From 73-13 sp035555435 (GTDB taxonomy: Bacteria; Actinomycetota; Actinomycetes; Actinomycetales; Microbacteriaceae): a stretch of 64,000 nucleotides of DNA. The translations under genes were made by a program, and so were the position numbers. The stretch's first letter is position 1; every line of letters starts with the position of its first letter. The stretch is taken from positions 1 to 64,000 of the forward strand of contig DATMGN010000050.1 of the NCBI GenBank assembly GCA_035555435.1. Direction: 5' to 3'. The notes under the pieces are model-generated. The model was not told the DNA's origin, did no database searches, and worked only from the letters and a program-made list of their open reading frames with translations. Shown piece after piece: positions 8,303 to 20,429 of this stretch.

Positions 8303-10154
8303 CGTCCCGCGCGATCGACTGGGCCGTGAGGCCCGTCTGCTCGAGGACGAAGTCGCGCGAGCCGTGCTCGAGGAACTCGTCCGGCAGCCCCCGCTCGTCG
8401 ACGCCCGTGTCGATGCCCGCGGCCCGCAGGTCCTGACGGATCCGGGTGCCGATCCCGCCGACTCGGATACCGTCCTCGAGTGTCACGACGAGCCGGTGAT
8501 CCCCTGCGAACTCGACGACCGACACCGGGACGGGCACGATCCAGCGCGGGTCGACGACCGTCGCGCCGATGCCCTGCTGCGCGAGTCGCTCCGCGACCTC
8601 GAGTCCGAGCCGCGCGAAGGCGCCGACCGCGACGATCAGGACGTCCTTGTGCGCGGCCTCGCGGAGCACGTCGACGCCGTCCGCCGTGCGGCGCTGCGCG
8701 GCGATCTCCTGCACCGCGGTGCCCTTGGGGAACCGCACGACGGTCGGCGCGTCCGCGACCGCGACCGCCTCCCGCAGCTCCTCGCGCAGCGTCACCGCGT
8801 CACGCGGGGCCGCGATCCGGATGCCCGGCACGACCTGGAGCACCGCGAGGTCCCAGACGCCGTGATGCGACGGACCGTCGGGTCCGGTGACGCCCGCGCG
8901 GTCGAGGACGAAGGTGACGCCTGCGCGGTGCAGCGCGACATCCATCACGATCTGGTCGAACGCCCGGTTCGCGAACGTCGCGTACATCGCGATGACGGGG
9001 TGCATGCCGCCGAACGCGAGCCCCGCGGCCGACGTGACCGCGTGCTGCTCGGCGATGCCGACATCGAGCACGCGATCGGGGTAGCGCTCCTGGAACTTCG
9101 CGAGCCCGGTGGGCCGCAGCATCGCCGCCGTCATCCCGACCACGTCGGGGCGCTCGTCGGCGATGTCGAGGATCTCGTCGGCGAAGACGCTCGTCCAGCT
9201 CGGCGAGCTCGCCCGGTCCAGCTGCTCGCCCGTCTCCGGATCGAACGGCCCGACGCCGTGGAACTGGTCGGCGACGTCGCGCACCGCGGGGTCGAAGCCG
9301 CGGCCCTTCTCCGTGATCGCGTGCACGATGACGGGCGCGCCATAGTCCTTCGCCCGGCGCAGCGCGCCCGTGAGCGCCTCGATGTCGTGGCCATTGACCG
9401 GGCCCAGGTACTTGATGTCGAGGTTCGAGTAGAGCTCGCGGTTATTCGTCAGGCGCGACAGGAAACCGTGCGTCGCCCCGCGGATGCCCCGGTAGAGCGC
9501 GCGACCGGGCGCGCCGAAGAAGTGGAAGAAGCGCTGCGTGCTGAAATACAGCCGCCGGTAGCCGCGGCGGGTCCTGATGTCGGTGAGGAAGCGGGCCATG
9601 CCGCCGATCGTCGGCGCGTAGGAACGACCGTTGTCGTTGACGACGATGACGAGGCGCCTCGCGTTGTCGTCGGAGATGTTGTTGAGCGCCTCCCAGGTCA
9701 TGCCGCCCGTCAGCGCGCCGTCGCCCACGACCGCGACCACCGCCCGGTCGGACTGGCCGGACAGCTCGAAGGCGCGCGAGATCCCGTCGGCCCACGACAG
9801 CGACGAGGACGCGTGGGACGACTCGACGATGTCGTGCTCGGACTCGGAGCGCTGCGGATAGCCCGCGAGCCCGCCCTCCTGGCGCAGTCGGCTGAAGTCC
9901 TGCCGGCCGGTTAGCAGCTTGTGGACGTAGGACTGGTGTCCCGTGTCGAAGATGATCGCGTCGCGCGGCGAGTCGAAGACCCGGTGGATCGCGAGCGTCA
10001 GCTCGACGACGCCGAGGTTCGGCCCCAGATGCCCGCCCGTGCGCGAGACCTCGCGCACGAGGAACCCGCGGATCTCGTCCGCGAGCTCCTCGAACTGCGC
10101 CTCGGACAGGCTGTCGAGATCGCGCGGACCGTGGATCTTGTCGAGCAGGCTCAC
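8196..10154 (-). CDS. dxs: 1-deoxy-D-xylulose-5-phosphate synthase
   Basis: The 652-residue protein condenses pyruvate and glyceraldehyde 3-phosphate, using thiamine diphosphate, in the first step of the MEP isoprenoid pathway. Seen motifs are GHQSYVHKLLTGR near residue 75, the ThDP/Mg motif VVGDGALTGGMTWEALNN, the transketolase pyrimidine domain (AEQHAVTSAAGLA) and DRAGVTGPDGPSHHG. The GTG start (VSLLDKIHGPRDL) is 19 bases downstream of the acnA stop, so cotranscription is likely; no strong ribosome-binding site is visible. The last 35 or so codons overlap the convergent membrane-protein gene. Confidence 0.95.
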   Translation of the reverse strand: MSLLDKIHGPRDLDSLSEAQFEELADEIRGFLVREVSRTGGHLGPNLGVVELTLAIHRVFDSPRDAIIFDTGHQSYVHKLLTGRQDFSRLRQEGGLAGYPQRSESEHDIVESSHASSSLSWADGISRAFELSGQSDRAVVAVVGDGALTGGMTWEALNNISDDNARRLVIVVNDNGRSYAPTIGGMARFLTDIRTRRGYRRLYFSTQRFFHFFGAPGRALYRGIRGATHGFLSRLTNNRELYSNLDIKYLGPVNGHDIEALTGALRRAKDYGAPVIVHAITEKGRGFDPAVRDVADQFHGVGPFDPETGEQLDRASSPSWTSVFADEILDIADERPDVVGMTAAMLRPTGLAKFQERYPDRVLDVGIAEQHAVTSAAGLAFGGMHPVIAMYATFANRAFDQIVMDVALHRAGVTFVLDRAGVTGPDGPSHHGVWDLAVLQVVPGIRIAAPRDAVTLREELREAVAVADAPTVVRFPKGTAVQEIAAQRRTADGVDVLREAAHKDVLIVAVGAFARLGLEVAERLAQQGIGATVVDPRWIVPVPVSVVEFAGDHRLVVTLEDGIRVGGIGTRIRQDLRAAGIDTGVDERGLPDEFLEHGSRDFVLEQTGLTAQSIARDVTAQVLGQRLPIARPLPEADDDPADARSPRWNASR

Positions 10155-10173
10155 ACCGGCCACGCTACGCCGC

Positions 10174-13008
<2,835 letters not shown>

Positions 13009-13014
13009 GCTTCG

Positions 13015-13020
13015 ATCTTA
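13015..13020 (-). promoter_or_regulatory. -10-like TAAGAT, leaderless-type, for acnA
   Basis: TAAGAT on the minus strand lies 6 bases before the acnA ATG and overlaps the TAA stop of the DUF3159 gene. Confidence 0.4.
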
Positions 13021-13719
13021 GTTCGCCGCAGCGGGCCCCGAATCCTCGCGCGGCGGGGTGCCGACGGCGCGTTGGCGGCGCAGCAACAGCCACGTGAACC
13101 AGAGCACGACGGCATACAGCGGAATGCCCATCACGAGCTTGACGACGGCGAGCGCCTCCGTCTGCTCGGCGAAGTAGAGGGGCAGCTCAGCGGCGAGGCG
13201 CGCCGCGAACAGGCCGAACCAGATCGAGGTCGCCGCGGTCGCCGCGCTGCGGGTCCGGCGCACCTTGCGCCATCCCGTCAGGTCGCCCGTGAGCGCTCCC
13301 AGCAGCAGTCCGACGAGCGGCCAGCGCACGATGATCGTGACGAGCGTGACGACGAGGAGCACCGCGTTGATCCACAGCCCCGGCAGGAAGTTCTCGTTCG
13401 CGTCGCCCGACAGCAGCACGGCCGCCGCGGAGACCGCGACGAGGGCGAGCCCGCCGAGCGCCGACATGAGCGGCCCGCGCTGGATCGCCCGGATGACGAC
13501 GAACGCGATCGACACGGCGAGCGGCGCGACGACCGACAGCCACGGTGACTTCGTGATCGCGAAGACGATGAGGAAGACGAGGCCCGGCAGGATCGACTCG
13601 ATGATGCCGCGCACGCCGCCAAGTGCCGCGAGCAGCGCGCCCGCCGTCGGGAGCTCGCCCGGCGCCACCGCACCGAGTCCGCGGCGGGGCGCCGCGTCGG
13701 TGCCGTCGGAACCGCTCAC
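13018..13719 (-). CDS. DUF3159 membrane protein
   Basis: The 233-residue protein has about six membrane segments and the DUF3159 signature region (LGGVRGIIESILPGLVFLIVF; LTGDLTGWRKVRRTR). The family is actinobacterial and of unknown function. It starts with GTG overlapping the DUF3710 stop by four bases (GTGA), so translation is probably coupled. It is the last gene of the dut-DUF3710-DUF3159 run, with acnA immediately downstream. Confidence 0.87.
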   Translation of the reverse strand: MSGSDGTDAAPRRGLGAVAPGELPTAGALLAALGGVRGIIESILPGLVFLIVFAITKSPWLSVVAPLAVSIAFVVIRAIQRGPLMSALGGLALVAVSAAAVLLSGDANENFLPGLWINAVLLVVTLVTIIVRWPLVGLLLGALTGDLTGWRKVRRTRSAATAATSIWFGLFAARLAAELPLYFAEQTEALAVVKLVMGIPLYAVVLWFTWLLLRRQRAVGTPPREDSGPAAAN

Positions 13720-14342
13720 GTCGTGATCGCGCCCGGCTGCGCCGGCATCTGCAGCGGGATGAGGTCGCGCGGCGGCATCGGCGTCGTGCCGCGTACGACG
13801 ACGATCGAGCGGAACAGCTCCTCGATCTCCTCCGCCGCCTCGCGGTCCGTCGCGCCCTTGCCCGCGATGACGCCGCGCAGGAACCAGCGCGGTCCGTCCA
13901 CGCCGATGAAGCGCGCGAGACGCATGCCCTGCTCGCCCTCGATCGTGACGGGGATCTCGGCGAAGATCTCCGGCCCGAACGGCCCCGTGACCGCCTTCGC
14001 GCGCGCGCCCTGCGACGAGAGCTGGTCCATGATCTGCCCGCGGATCTCGTGCCACAGGCCGCTCGAGCGGGGCGCGGCGAATGGCTGCACCTGGAGCGTC
14101 GACCCGTGATACTCCAGGCCCACTGCGACGACACGCTTGGACTGCTCCTCGACCTCCAGGCGCAGGTGCAGGTCGGTGCGCGGCAGGATCTTGACACCGC
14201 CGAGATCGACGTACGGCCGCACGCCGGAGACCTCGGCGACATCGAACGGGCCTTTCATCTCGCGATCGGCGGGTGCCGACTTGGGCGTCGGCTCCGACTC
14301 GGTCGCCTCTTCGGCCGCCGACATGGCGTTCTCGTCGCTCAT
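13716..14342 (-). CDS. DUF3710 family protein
   Basis: The 208-residue soluble protein has an acidic, Ala/Glu-rich N-terminus (about 1-35) and a conserved DUF3710 domain (GPFDVAEV; YVDLGGVKILPR; GLWHEIRGQI; RWFLRGVIAGKGA). Function is unknown; the family nearly always lies between dut and DUF3159 in Actinobacteria, as here. Start and stop codons overlap with both neighbours by four bases (ATGA and GTGA), which indicates a tightly coupled operon. Confidence 0.88.
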   Translation of the reverse strand: MSDENAMSAAEEATESEPTPKSAPADREMKGPFDVAEVSGVRPYVDLGGVKILPRTDLHLRLEVEEQSKRVVAVGLEYHGSTLQVQPFAAPRSSGLWHEIRGQIMDQLSSQGARAKAVTGPFGPEIFAEIPVTIEGEQGMRLARFIGVDGPRWFLRGVIAGKGATDREAAEEIEELFRSIVVVRGTTPMPPRDLIPLQMPAQPGAITT

Positions 14343-14782
14343 CGCACTCCCCCGACTCCCGTGGATCCGAATCCGCCCTCGCCGCGATGGCTGCCGGGAA
14401 GCTGCTCGACGCGGATGAACTCCGCCCGCGAGACGGGCATGACGATGAGCTGCGCGATCCGGTCGCCGACCGCGATGTCGAACGGCTCCCGCGCATCGGT
14501 GTTGAGCAGCGTGACCCGCAGCTCGCCGCGGTAGCCGGCGTCGACCGTGCCGGGCGAGTTCACGATCGTGATGCCCCGCTTCGCCGCCAGACCGCTGCGC
14601 GGCACGACGAACGCGACGTAGCCGTCCGGCAGGGCGATCGACACCCCCGTGCCGACCGTCGCGCGCTCGCCGGGGGCGAGGGTCAGCGCCTCCGCGGCAT
14701 GCAGGTCCGCGCCCGCGTCACCCGGATGGGCGTATGCGGGGGTCTGGCCCGAGGCGATCAGGACGGGTACGTCTTGGGACAC
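14339..14782 (-). CDS. dut: dUTP diphosphatase
   Basis: The 147-residue trimeric-type dUTPase hydrolyses dUTP to dUMP and pyrophosphate and so prevents uracil incorporation into DNA. Conserved motifs in order are AHPGDAGADLHA, PRSGLAAKRG, NSPGTVDAGYRGEL, GDRIAQLIVMP and the C-terminal arm RGEGGFGSTG. The GTG at 14782 (VSQDVPVLIASG) is chosen because it gives the family length and has TAACCT 7 bases upstream; a longer in-frame extension is possible but unlikely. It is the first gene of a coupled three-gene run and is divergent from DUF3093. Confidence 0.95.
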   Translation of the reverse strand: MSQDVPVLIASGQTPAYAHPGDAGADLHAAEALTLAPGERATVGTGVSIALPDGYVAFVVPRSGLAAKRGITIVNSPGTVDAGYRGELRVTLLNTDAREPFDIAVGDRIAQLIVMPVSRAEFIRVEQLPGSHRGEGGFGSTGVGGVR

Positions 14783-14789
14783 GCCTTGA

Positions 14790-14795
14790 AGGTTA
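14790..14795 (-). promoter_or_regulatory. -10-like TAACCT, leaderless-type, for dut
   Basis: TAACCT on the minus strand ends 7 bases before the dut GTG. Confidence 0.45.
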
Positions 14796-14813
14796 GTGCA
14801 GTTGAATGGGCGC

Positions 14814-15287
14814 ATGCCGGACGCAGCGGCGCCGATCAGGCGCACCGAGACCATTGCCTATCGCGAGCGGCTCACCCCCGGCCCCGGACTGTTCATCGCA
14901 TGCGCGCTGCTCGTGCCCTCCGGCCTGCTCGCGTTCCTCCCGATCAATATCACGCTCGGCATCGTCGTCGCGATCGCGCTGTACGCGGCCGCCGTCGCGT
15001 TCCTCCTGCTGACCACCCCGGTCATCGAGGTCACGGCGAGCGCACTGCGGGCGGGACGCGCCATCCTGCCGCGCGACTTCGTCGGGGAGGTCGTAGCGCT
15101 CCACGGCGAGGACGCCTTCATCGCCCGCGGCCAGCAACTCGACGCACGGGCGTACACGCTGCTGCGGGGCTTCGTGCGCGACGTCGTGCGGGTCGAAAAC
15201 ACCGATCCGCGGGACCCCGCGCCGTACTGGGTCATCAGCACCCGGCACGCCGACCGGCTCGCGGCCGCGCTGCGGCGCGGCGAGTAG
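14814..15287 (+). CDS. DUF3093 membrane protein
   Basis: The predicted 157-residue protein has two adjacent transmembrane helices (about residues 28-46 and 50-72) and a C-terminal cytoplasmic domain with VIEVTASALRAGRAILP and a closing PYWVISTRHADRLAAAL. This matches DUF3093, an actinobacterial family found beside dut. Function is unknown. The ATG at 14814 is the likely start; an in-frame GTG at 14796 would add six residues. It converges with DUF4193, 6 bases from stop to stop. Confidence 0.83.
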   Translation: MPDAAAPIRRTETIAYRERLTPGPGLFIACALLVPSGLLAFLPINITLGIVVAIALYAAAVAFLLLTTPVIEVTASALRAGRAILPRDFVGEVVALHGEDAFIARGQQLDARAYTLLRGFVRDVVRVENTDPRDPAPYWVISTRHADRLAAALRRGE

Positions 15288-15293
15288 CGGGCG

Positions 15294-15596
15294 CTACGCG
15301 GCGCACTCCGCGCAGACCGGCCCGCCGAGCTTGCGGTCCTTGAGGACCGCGAGCTGCGAGCGGTGCTTGACGAGGAAGCAGCTCACGCACGTGAACTCGT
15401 CGGCCTGCTCGGGCAGCACGACGACGTCGAGGTCGACATCCGAGAGGTCCGCGCCGGCGAGCTCGAAGCTGCCGGGATTGTCGGCATCGTCGACGTCGAT
15501 CGACGCGCTCGCCGCATCGGGGACGCGCTCCTTGAGCGCCTCGATCGACTCGCTGTCGTCGTCGGTCTTGCGAGGTGCGTCGTAGTCGGTCGCCAT
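15294..15596 (-). CDS. DUF4193 zinc-ribbon-like protein
   Basis: The 100-residue acidic protein starts with MATDYDAPRK, as DUF4193 members do, and ends in a four-cysteine ribbon: Cys70/Cys73 (TCVSCF) and Cys95/Cys98 (PVCAEC). The middle is rich in Asp and Glu. Function is unknown; the cysteine spacing suggests structural zinc. Conserved neighbours are dut, DUF3093 and sepH, as here. Confidence 0.9.
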   Translation of the reverse strand: MATDYDAPRKTDDDSESIEALKERVPDAASASIDVDDADNPGSFELAGADLSDVDLDVVVLPEQADEFTCVSCFLVKHRSQLAVLKDRKLGGPVCAECAA

Positions 15597-15798
15597 GCTT
15601 GATCCAGTCCTTGGGTTGCCGAGGGGGGCCGAACGGCGGCGACAGTCTGCATCAATCGGATATGGAACGCAAACCGGGCCGGAAGCTCGTCTAGATCCGC
15701 TCGAACCAGCGGCGCGCCCGTGGTATTCCCGCGAAAAGCGCCCCACTCGTGTCACCATTCCCGCAGGCGCCGGGAGACGGCGAGGAGGGTGTTTCCCC

Positions 15799-16800
15799 AT
15801 GGATGAACTGCACATCGTCGGTGTCGAGGACGGATCGCTCGTCCTCACCGGCCCCGGCGGAGATCGCTACACGCTCGCGATCGACGACGCGCTGCACGCC
15901 CGGATCCGGCAGTCCATCGCATCGGACCCCGGCACGGCGCGAAAGCTGAGCCCCAAGGAGATCCAGGCGCACATCCGCGGCGGCATGTCCGCGGTCGACG
16001 TCGCCCAGGTGACCGGTGCCCCGCTCGAGTACATCGAGCGCTTCGAGGGCCCCGTCATGGCCGAGCGCGAGTACGTCGTCGAGTCGGCCCTCGCGATCCC
16101 CGTCCACATGGCCGCCGCGGACCCGCTCGCCCAGGCGGCGACGTTCGGCGACGCCATCCTGGAACGCCTGCACATCCTCGACGCCGAGGGCGAGCGCTGG
16201 AGCGCCTGGAAGGAGTCGAGCGGCTGGGTCGTCAAGCTCGGGTACATGATCGGCGCGATCGAGCACGACGCGCGCTGGCACTTCGACCCCAAGCGCCAGA
16301 CCCTCTCCCCCATCAACGCAGAGGCCGTCGGACTGTCGCGCCAGGATCCCGGTCACGAGATCGAGCCGCCGCGCCTGCGCGCGGTCGTGCCGCTGCGCGC
16401 CGACGACGACGCCCCGTCGCAGCCCGAGCGCTTCGACTCCGACGCGTTCGCCGTCGACCCGGCCTCGATGATCGACAGCGGGCCCGTACTCGCCCCCATC
16501 GGCAGCCGTCCGGCGCCGCGCCAGCAGCACACCGGTCACGACCAGACGGCGGACCTGCTCGAGGCGCTGCGACGACGCCGCGGCGAGCGCGAGACGCCCG
16601 CCTACGAGGACGAGTCCGCGAGCCCGGCCTCCATGCGTGTCGTCGAGCTCGACATCGACCTCGAGATCGACGACGAGCCGCAGGAGGTCGCGCCCCGGCA
16701 CAAGACCGGCGGCCTCGGCCCGCGCAAGGGCCGCGCCCCGATGCCGAGCTGGGACGAGATCGTCTTCGGCGCGCGCTCGGACGACGACGACCTCGCCTGA
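15799..16800 (+). CDS. sepH: Septation protein SepH
   Basis: The 333-residue protein belongs to the DUF3071/SepH family, which stimulates FtsZ assembly in Actinobacteria. The conserved N-terminal domain (about 1-170) includes a helix-turn-helix-like part (LSPKEIQAHIRGGMSAVDVAQVTG). A long, acidic, Pro-rich tail follows and ends with a conserved basic patch and PSWDEIVFGARSDDD. The ATG start has GAGGAGGG about 9 bases upstream. Its position beyond DUF4193/DUF3093/dut fits the actinobacterial order. Confidence 0.9.
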   Translation: MDELHIVGVEDGSLVLTGPGGDRYTLAIDDALHARIRQSIASDPGTARKLSPKEIQAHIRGGMSAVDVAQVTGAPLEYIERFEGPVMAEREYVVESALAIPVHMAAADPLAQAATFGDAILERLHILDAEGERWSAWKESSGWVVKLGYMIGAIEHDARWHFDPKRQTLSPINAEAVGLSRQDPGHEIEPPRLRAVVPLRADDDAPSQPERFDSDAFAVDPASMIDSGPVLAPIGSRPAPRQQHTGHDQTADLLEALRRRRGERETPAYEDESASPASMRVVELDIDLEIDDEPQEVAPRHKTGGLGPRKGRAPMPSWDEIVFGARSDDDDLA

Positions 16801-16805
16801 GCCGT

Positions 16806-17936
16806 TCAGGCGTAGGCGCCGAACCTGAGGAGCGGCACGCGCGACTCGGCGTCGGTCCACGAGCCGTGCTGCCCGACCATGCGGCCGGCGCTGCCCGCGT
16901 GTGCGGCCTCGGTATAGAACGCGACCGCCTTCCGCGCCGCGACGAGCACGTCGCCGATGCGCGGCCGCACGACCGCGTCGACCTCGCCGAACCAGTTCGC
17001 TTCGATCGCCTCGTCGCGCGTGGCGACCCAGGCCTGGGCGCCGACGGCATCCCGCCAACGCGCCGCGAGGGCCGCCGGGTCGGCGGCCGCGTCGGCGTGG
17101 AGGTGCACGAGCCGGTGCTCACCCGCGATCGCCTCGACACCGGACCACAGTGGTGAGCCGTCGTCGATGACGATGCGGCCGTGCTCGGGGACGTCGAGGA
17201 TGCCGTGGTCCGCGGTGACGAGCAGCCCCTCGCGCGGCCCGAGCCCGCGCGCGAGCCGCGCGACGCCGCCATCGACCTGCTCCAGCGCGCGCACCCAGGC
17301 ATCGGACTCCCAGCCGTGCTCGTGGGCGGCGACGTCGAGCTCCGCGATGTACGCGTAGGCGATGCCGCGCCAGGAGCGGTCGGCGAGCGCGTCGCCGAGC
17401 GCGTCGAGTCGGTCGGCAATCGTGCGGCCGGCCACGTAACGGGCTCCGCGCAGCGCCGCGCCCGTGAACCCCGAGTTCCGGTACCGGTCGGCGCCGAACG
17501 CGATCGCCGCCAGCCCCTGCGCCGTCGCCGCCTCGAACAACGTCGGCGCGCGCTGCCAGTCGGCCGGCAGTGCTCCGCCGTCCCAGCCGCGCAGCTGGTT
17601 GACGACGAGCCCGGTGTCCGGCACGCGCGCGGTGTAGCCGACGATCCCGTGGGTGCCGGGGCGCGACCCGGTCGTCAAGCTCGTGATCGCCGCGGCCGTC
17701 GTCGTCGGCACCCCCGTCGCGATCACATCCGCCCGGGTGCGCATCGCCGCCGCGAGCGTGCGCGCGTGCCCGGATCGCGTTCTGAGATTGTCCGCACCGA
17801 GGCCGTCGATGAGCAGCACCGCGGCGCGATCGACGCCCGGCAGCCCGAGTCGGGAGGACGCGCCCGAGACCGCGGCAAGCGAATCCCGCAGCACGTCGGC
17901 AAGGCTCGCAGCGCTGTCCGACGGCCCGGGTAGCAT
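16806..17936 (-). CDS. Alkaline phosphatase-superfamily phosphodiesterase
   Basis: The 376-residue protein is a nucleotide pyrophosphatase/phosphodiesterase-type member of the alkaline phosphatase superfamily. Metal and nucleophile sites are visible: Asp in LLIDGLGADNL, Thr in the TTTAAAITSLTTG segment, ELDVAAHEHG, VTADHGILDVP and the final His in VGQHGSW. There is no signal peptide, so it is probably cytoplasmic; the substrate is unknown. The ATG follows TAGGAT by 7 bases (leaderless type). It is divergent from parC with only 12 bases between start codons. Confidence 0.87.
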   Translation of the reverse strand: MLPGPSDSAASLADVLRDSLAAVSGASSRLGLPGVDRAAVLLIDGLGADNLRTRSGHARTLAAAMRTRADVIATGVPTTTAAAITSLTTGSRPGTHGIVGYTARVPDTGLVVNQLRGWDGGALPADWQRAPTLFEAATAQGLAAIAFGADRYRNSGFTGAALRGARYVAGRTIADRLDALGDALADRSWRGIAYAYIAELDVAAHEHGWESDAWVRALEQVDGGVARLARGLGPREGLLVTADHGILDVPEHGRIVIDDGSPLWSGVEAIAGEHRLVHLHADAAADPAALAARWRDAVGAQAWVATRDEAIEANWFGEVDAVVRPRIGDVLVAARKAVAFYTEAAHAGSAGRMVGQHGSWTDAESRVPLLRFGAYA

Positions 17937-17943
17937 GACGCCG

Positions 17944-17949
17944 ATCCTA
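17944..17949 (-). promoter_or_regulatory. -10-like TAGGAT for the phosphodiesterase gene
   Basis: TAGGAT on the minus strand lies 7 bases before the ATG at 17936. On the plus strand a TAGCAT (17931-17936) lies 12 bases before the parC ATG, so the two promoters probably interleave in this very short divergent region. Confidence 0.4.
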
Positions 17950-20423
17950 TGACTGCCGCAGCCGACACCCTCGTCCCCGTGCCAGATGACGAGCGCATCG
18001 AGGACATCGATGTCGCCACGGAGATGCAGGGCTCGTTCCTCGAGTACGCGTATTCCGTCATCTACGCGCGGGCCCTCCCCGACGCCCGCGACGGGCTCAA
18101 GCCCGTGCAGCGGCGGATCCTGTACCAGATGGCGCAGATGGGCCTGCTGCCCGATCGCGGGCACGTCAAGAGCGCCCGCGTCGTCGGGGACGTCATGGGA
18201 CGCTTCCACCCGCACGGCGACTCGTCGATCTACGACGCCATGGTCCGGCTCGCCCAGGACTTCGCGATGCGGGTGCCGCTCGTGGACGGCCACGGCAACT
18301 TCGGCTCCCTCGACGACGGACCGGCGGCATATCGCTACACGGAGGCACGGCTCGCGCCCGCCGCGCTCGCGCTCACAGACGGCCTCGACGAGGACGTCGT
18401 CAACTTCGTGCCCAACTTCGACAATCAGCTCCAGCAGCCCGAGGTGCTCCCCGCGGCCTTCCCCAATCTGCTCGTCAACGGCGCGAGCGGCATCGCGGTC
18501 GGCATGGCGACCAACATGGCGCCGCACAATCTCATCGAGGTCGTCGCCGCCGCGCGACACCTGCTGCAGCACCCGGATGCGAGCCTCGCCGAGCTCATGC
18601 GCTTTGTGCCGGGCCCCGACCTGCCCACGGGCGGCTCGATCGTCGGCCTCGACGGCATTCGCGACGCGTACGAGACGGGTCGCGGCTCGTTCAAGATGCG
18701 CGCCAAGGTCTCGATCGACTCCTCGGGCCGGCGGGCGTCGCTCGTGGTGACGGAGCTGCCGTACCTCGTCGGCACCGAGAAGGTCATCGAGAAGATCAAG
18801 GACGGGGTCGGCTCCAAGCGGATCCAGGGCATCTCGAACGTCACCGACCTCACCGACCGCAAGCACGGCCTGCGGCTCATGATCGAGATCAAGACGGGCT
18901 TCAGCGCGCAGGCGGTGCTCGAGCAGCTCTACCGCGCGACGCCGCTCGAGGAGTCGTTCTCGATCAACAACGTCGCGCTCGTCGGCGGCGGACCCCGCAC
19001 GCTCGGGCTGCGCGAGCTCCTCCAGGTCTACCTCGACCACCGCATCGACGTGGTGCGGCGGCGCAGCGAGTACCGCCTCGCGAGGCGTCAGGACCGCCTG
19101 CACCTCGTCGAAGGCCTGCTCATCGCGATCCTCGACATCGACGAGGTCATCCAGGTCATCCGCACCTCCGACGACTCTGACGAAGCGCGCGCACGCCTCA
19201 TGAGCGTCTTCGACCTCTCGCAGGCGCAGGCGGAGTACATCCTCGAGCTGCGGCTGCGTCGGCTGACCAAGTTCTCGCGCGTCGAGCTCGAGTCCGAACG
19301 CGATTCGCTCGCCGCCGAGATCCAGGCGTTGCAGGCGCTCCTCGCCGATCGGGCCAAGCTCCTCGCCCTCGTCGGCGACGAACTCGGGGAGACCGCGGAG
19401 CGGCTCGGCACCCCGCGCCGGACGGTCCTGCTGTCCTCGGCGGCCGCCGCCGGCGGCGCGACGCCGGCCGGCGCGCGGACGGGTGCGAAGGGCCACGGCG
19501 AGCCCGTCTCCCTCGAGGTACCGGACGCCCCCTGCGAGGTCGTGCTCACGGCGACGGGCCGGATGATCCGCATCGACGAGGCGGACGGGTTGTCGGCCCC
19601 GCCGGCACCGCGACGAGGCAAGCACGATGGCGTTCGATCTCGCATCTCGACGACCGCGCGCGCCGAGCTCGGCGCCGTCACGAGTGCCGGTCGACTGGTG
19701 CGGTTCACCGCGGCCGACCTGCCGAGCGTGCCGGCGACCTCCGCGCTGCTGTCCGCCGGGGTGCGCATCGGCAACTACCTCGAGTTGGAGCGCGGCGAGC
19801 AGGTGCTCGGCCTTGTCGACCTCGCGTCCGCGGAGTCGGTCGCGATCGGCACCGCCCAGGGCGTCGTCAAGCGCCTGACGACCGACGCGTGGCCCGCCAA
19901 GCCCGCGTTCGAGGTCATCGCGCTCAAGCCGGGCGATGCGGTCGTCGGCGTGGGACAGGGGCCCGACTCCGCCGAGCTCGTGTTCATCTCCGCAGGGGCG
20001 CAGCTGCTGCACTTCCCCGCGTCGCAGGTGCGGCCGCAGGGCGTCGCGGCCGGCGGGATGGCAGGGATCAATCTCGCCGCCAAGGACCAGGTCGTGTTCT
20101 TCGGGCTCGTCGAGTCCGTCGACGACGCGGTCGTCGTCACGGTCTCCTCCCCCGACGCGACGCTCGCGGGCACCGATCCGGGTCGCGCGAAGGTGTCGCG
20201 CTTCCAGGAGTTCCCGGGCAAGGGCCGGGCGACGGGCGGGGTGCGGGCGCACGCCTTCCTCAAGGGGGAATCGGCCCTCACGCTCGCGTGGGCAGGCCGC
20301 GGACCCGCGCTCGCGAACGGCGTGGACGGGGCGATCCGCGAGCTCCCAGAGGCGGGCGCCAAGCGCGACGCGTCGGGCGCGCCGCTCGACGGGGTGGTCG
20401 GTGCGATCGGCGAGCGGCTCTGA
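17949..20423 (+). CDS. parC: DNA topoisomerase IV-like subunit A
   Basis: The 824-residue type II topoisomerase A subunit cleaves and rejoins DNA. The catalytic Tyr130 is in AAYRYTEARL, and the quinolone-pocket region HPHGDSSIYDAM has Ser92 and Asp96 at the positions of E. coli GyrA Ser83 and Asp87, so it looks wild type. A C-terminal beta-pinwheel begins near 510 but lacks a GyrA-box (QRRGGKG), which favours a decatenating topo IV-type enzyme over gyrase. Its partner parE is 430 bases away on the other strand. An Ala/Gly-rich linker separates breakage domain and pinwheel. Confidence 0.9.
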   Translation: MTAAADTLVPVPDDERIEDIDVATEMQGSFLEYAYSVIYARALPDARDGLKPVQRRILYQMAQMGLLPDRGHVKSARVVGDVMGRFHPHGDSSIYDAMVRLAQDFAMRVPLVDGHGNFGSLDDGPAAYRYTEARLAPAALALTDGLDEDVVNFVPNFDNQLQQPEVLPAAFPNLLVNGASGIAVGMATNMAPHNLIEVVAAARHLLQHPDASLAELMRFVPGPDLPTGGSIVGLDGIRDAYETGRGSFKMRAKVSIDSSGRRASLVVTELPYLVGTEKVIEKIKDGVGSKRIQGISNVTDLTDRKHGLRLMIEIKTGFSAQAVLEQLYRATPLEESFSINNVALVGGGPRTLGLRELLQVYLDHRIDVVRRRSEYRLARRQDRLHLVEGLLIAILDIDEVIQVIRTSDDSDEARARLMSVFDLSQAQAEYILELRLRRLTKFSRVELESERDSLAAEIQALQALLADRAKLLALVGDELGETAERLGTPRRTVLLSSAAAAGGATPAGARTGAKGHGEPVSLEVPDAPCEVVLTATGRMIRIDEADGLSAPPAPRRGKHDGVRSRISTTARAELGAVTSAGRLVRFTAADLPSVPATSALLSAGVRIGNYLELERGEQVLGLVDLASAESVAIGTAQGVVKRLTTDAWPAKPAFEVIALKPGDAVVGVGQGPDSAELVFISAGAQLLHFPASQVRPQGVAAGGMAGINLAAKDQVVFFGLVESVDDAVVVTVSSPDATLAGTDPGRAKVSRFQEFPGKGRATGGVRAHAFLKGESALTLAWAGRGPALANGVDGAIRELPEAGAKRDASGAPLDGVVGAIGERL

Positions 20424-20429
20424 GACCGC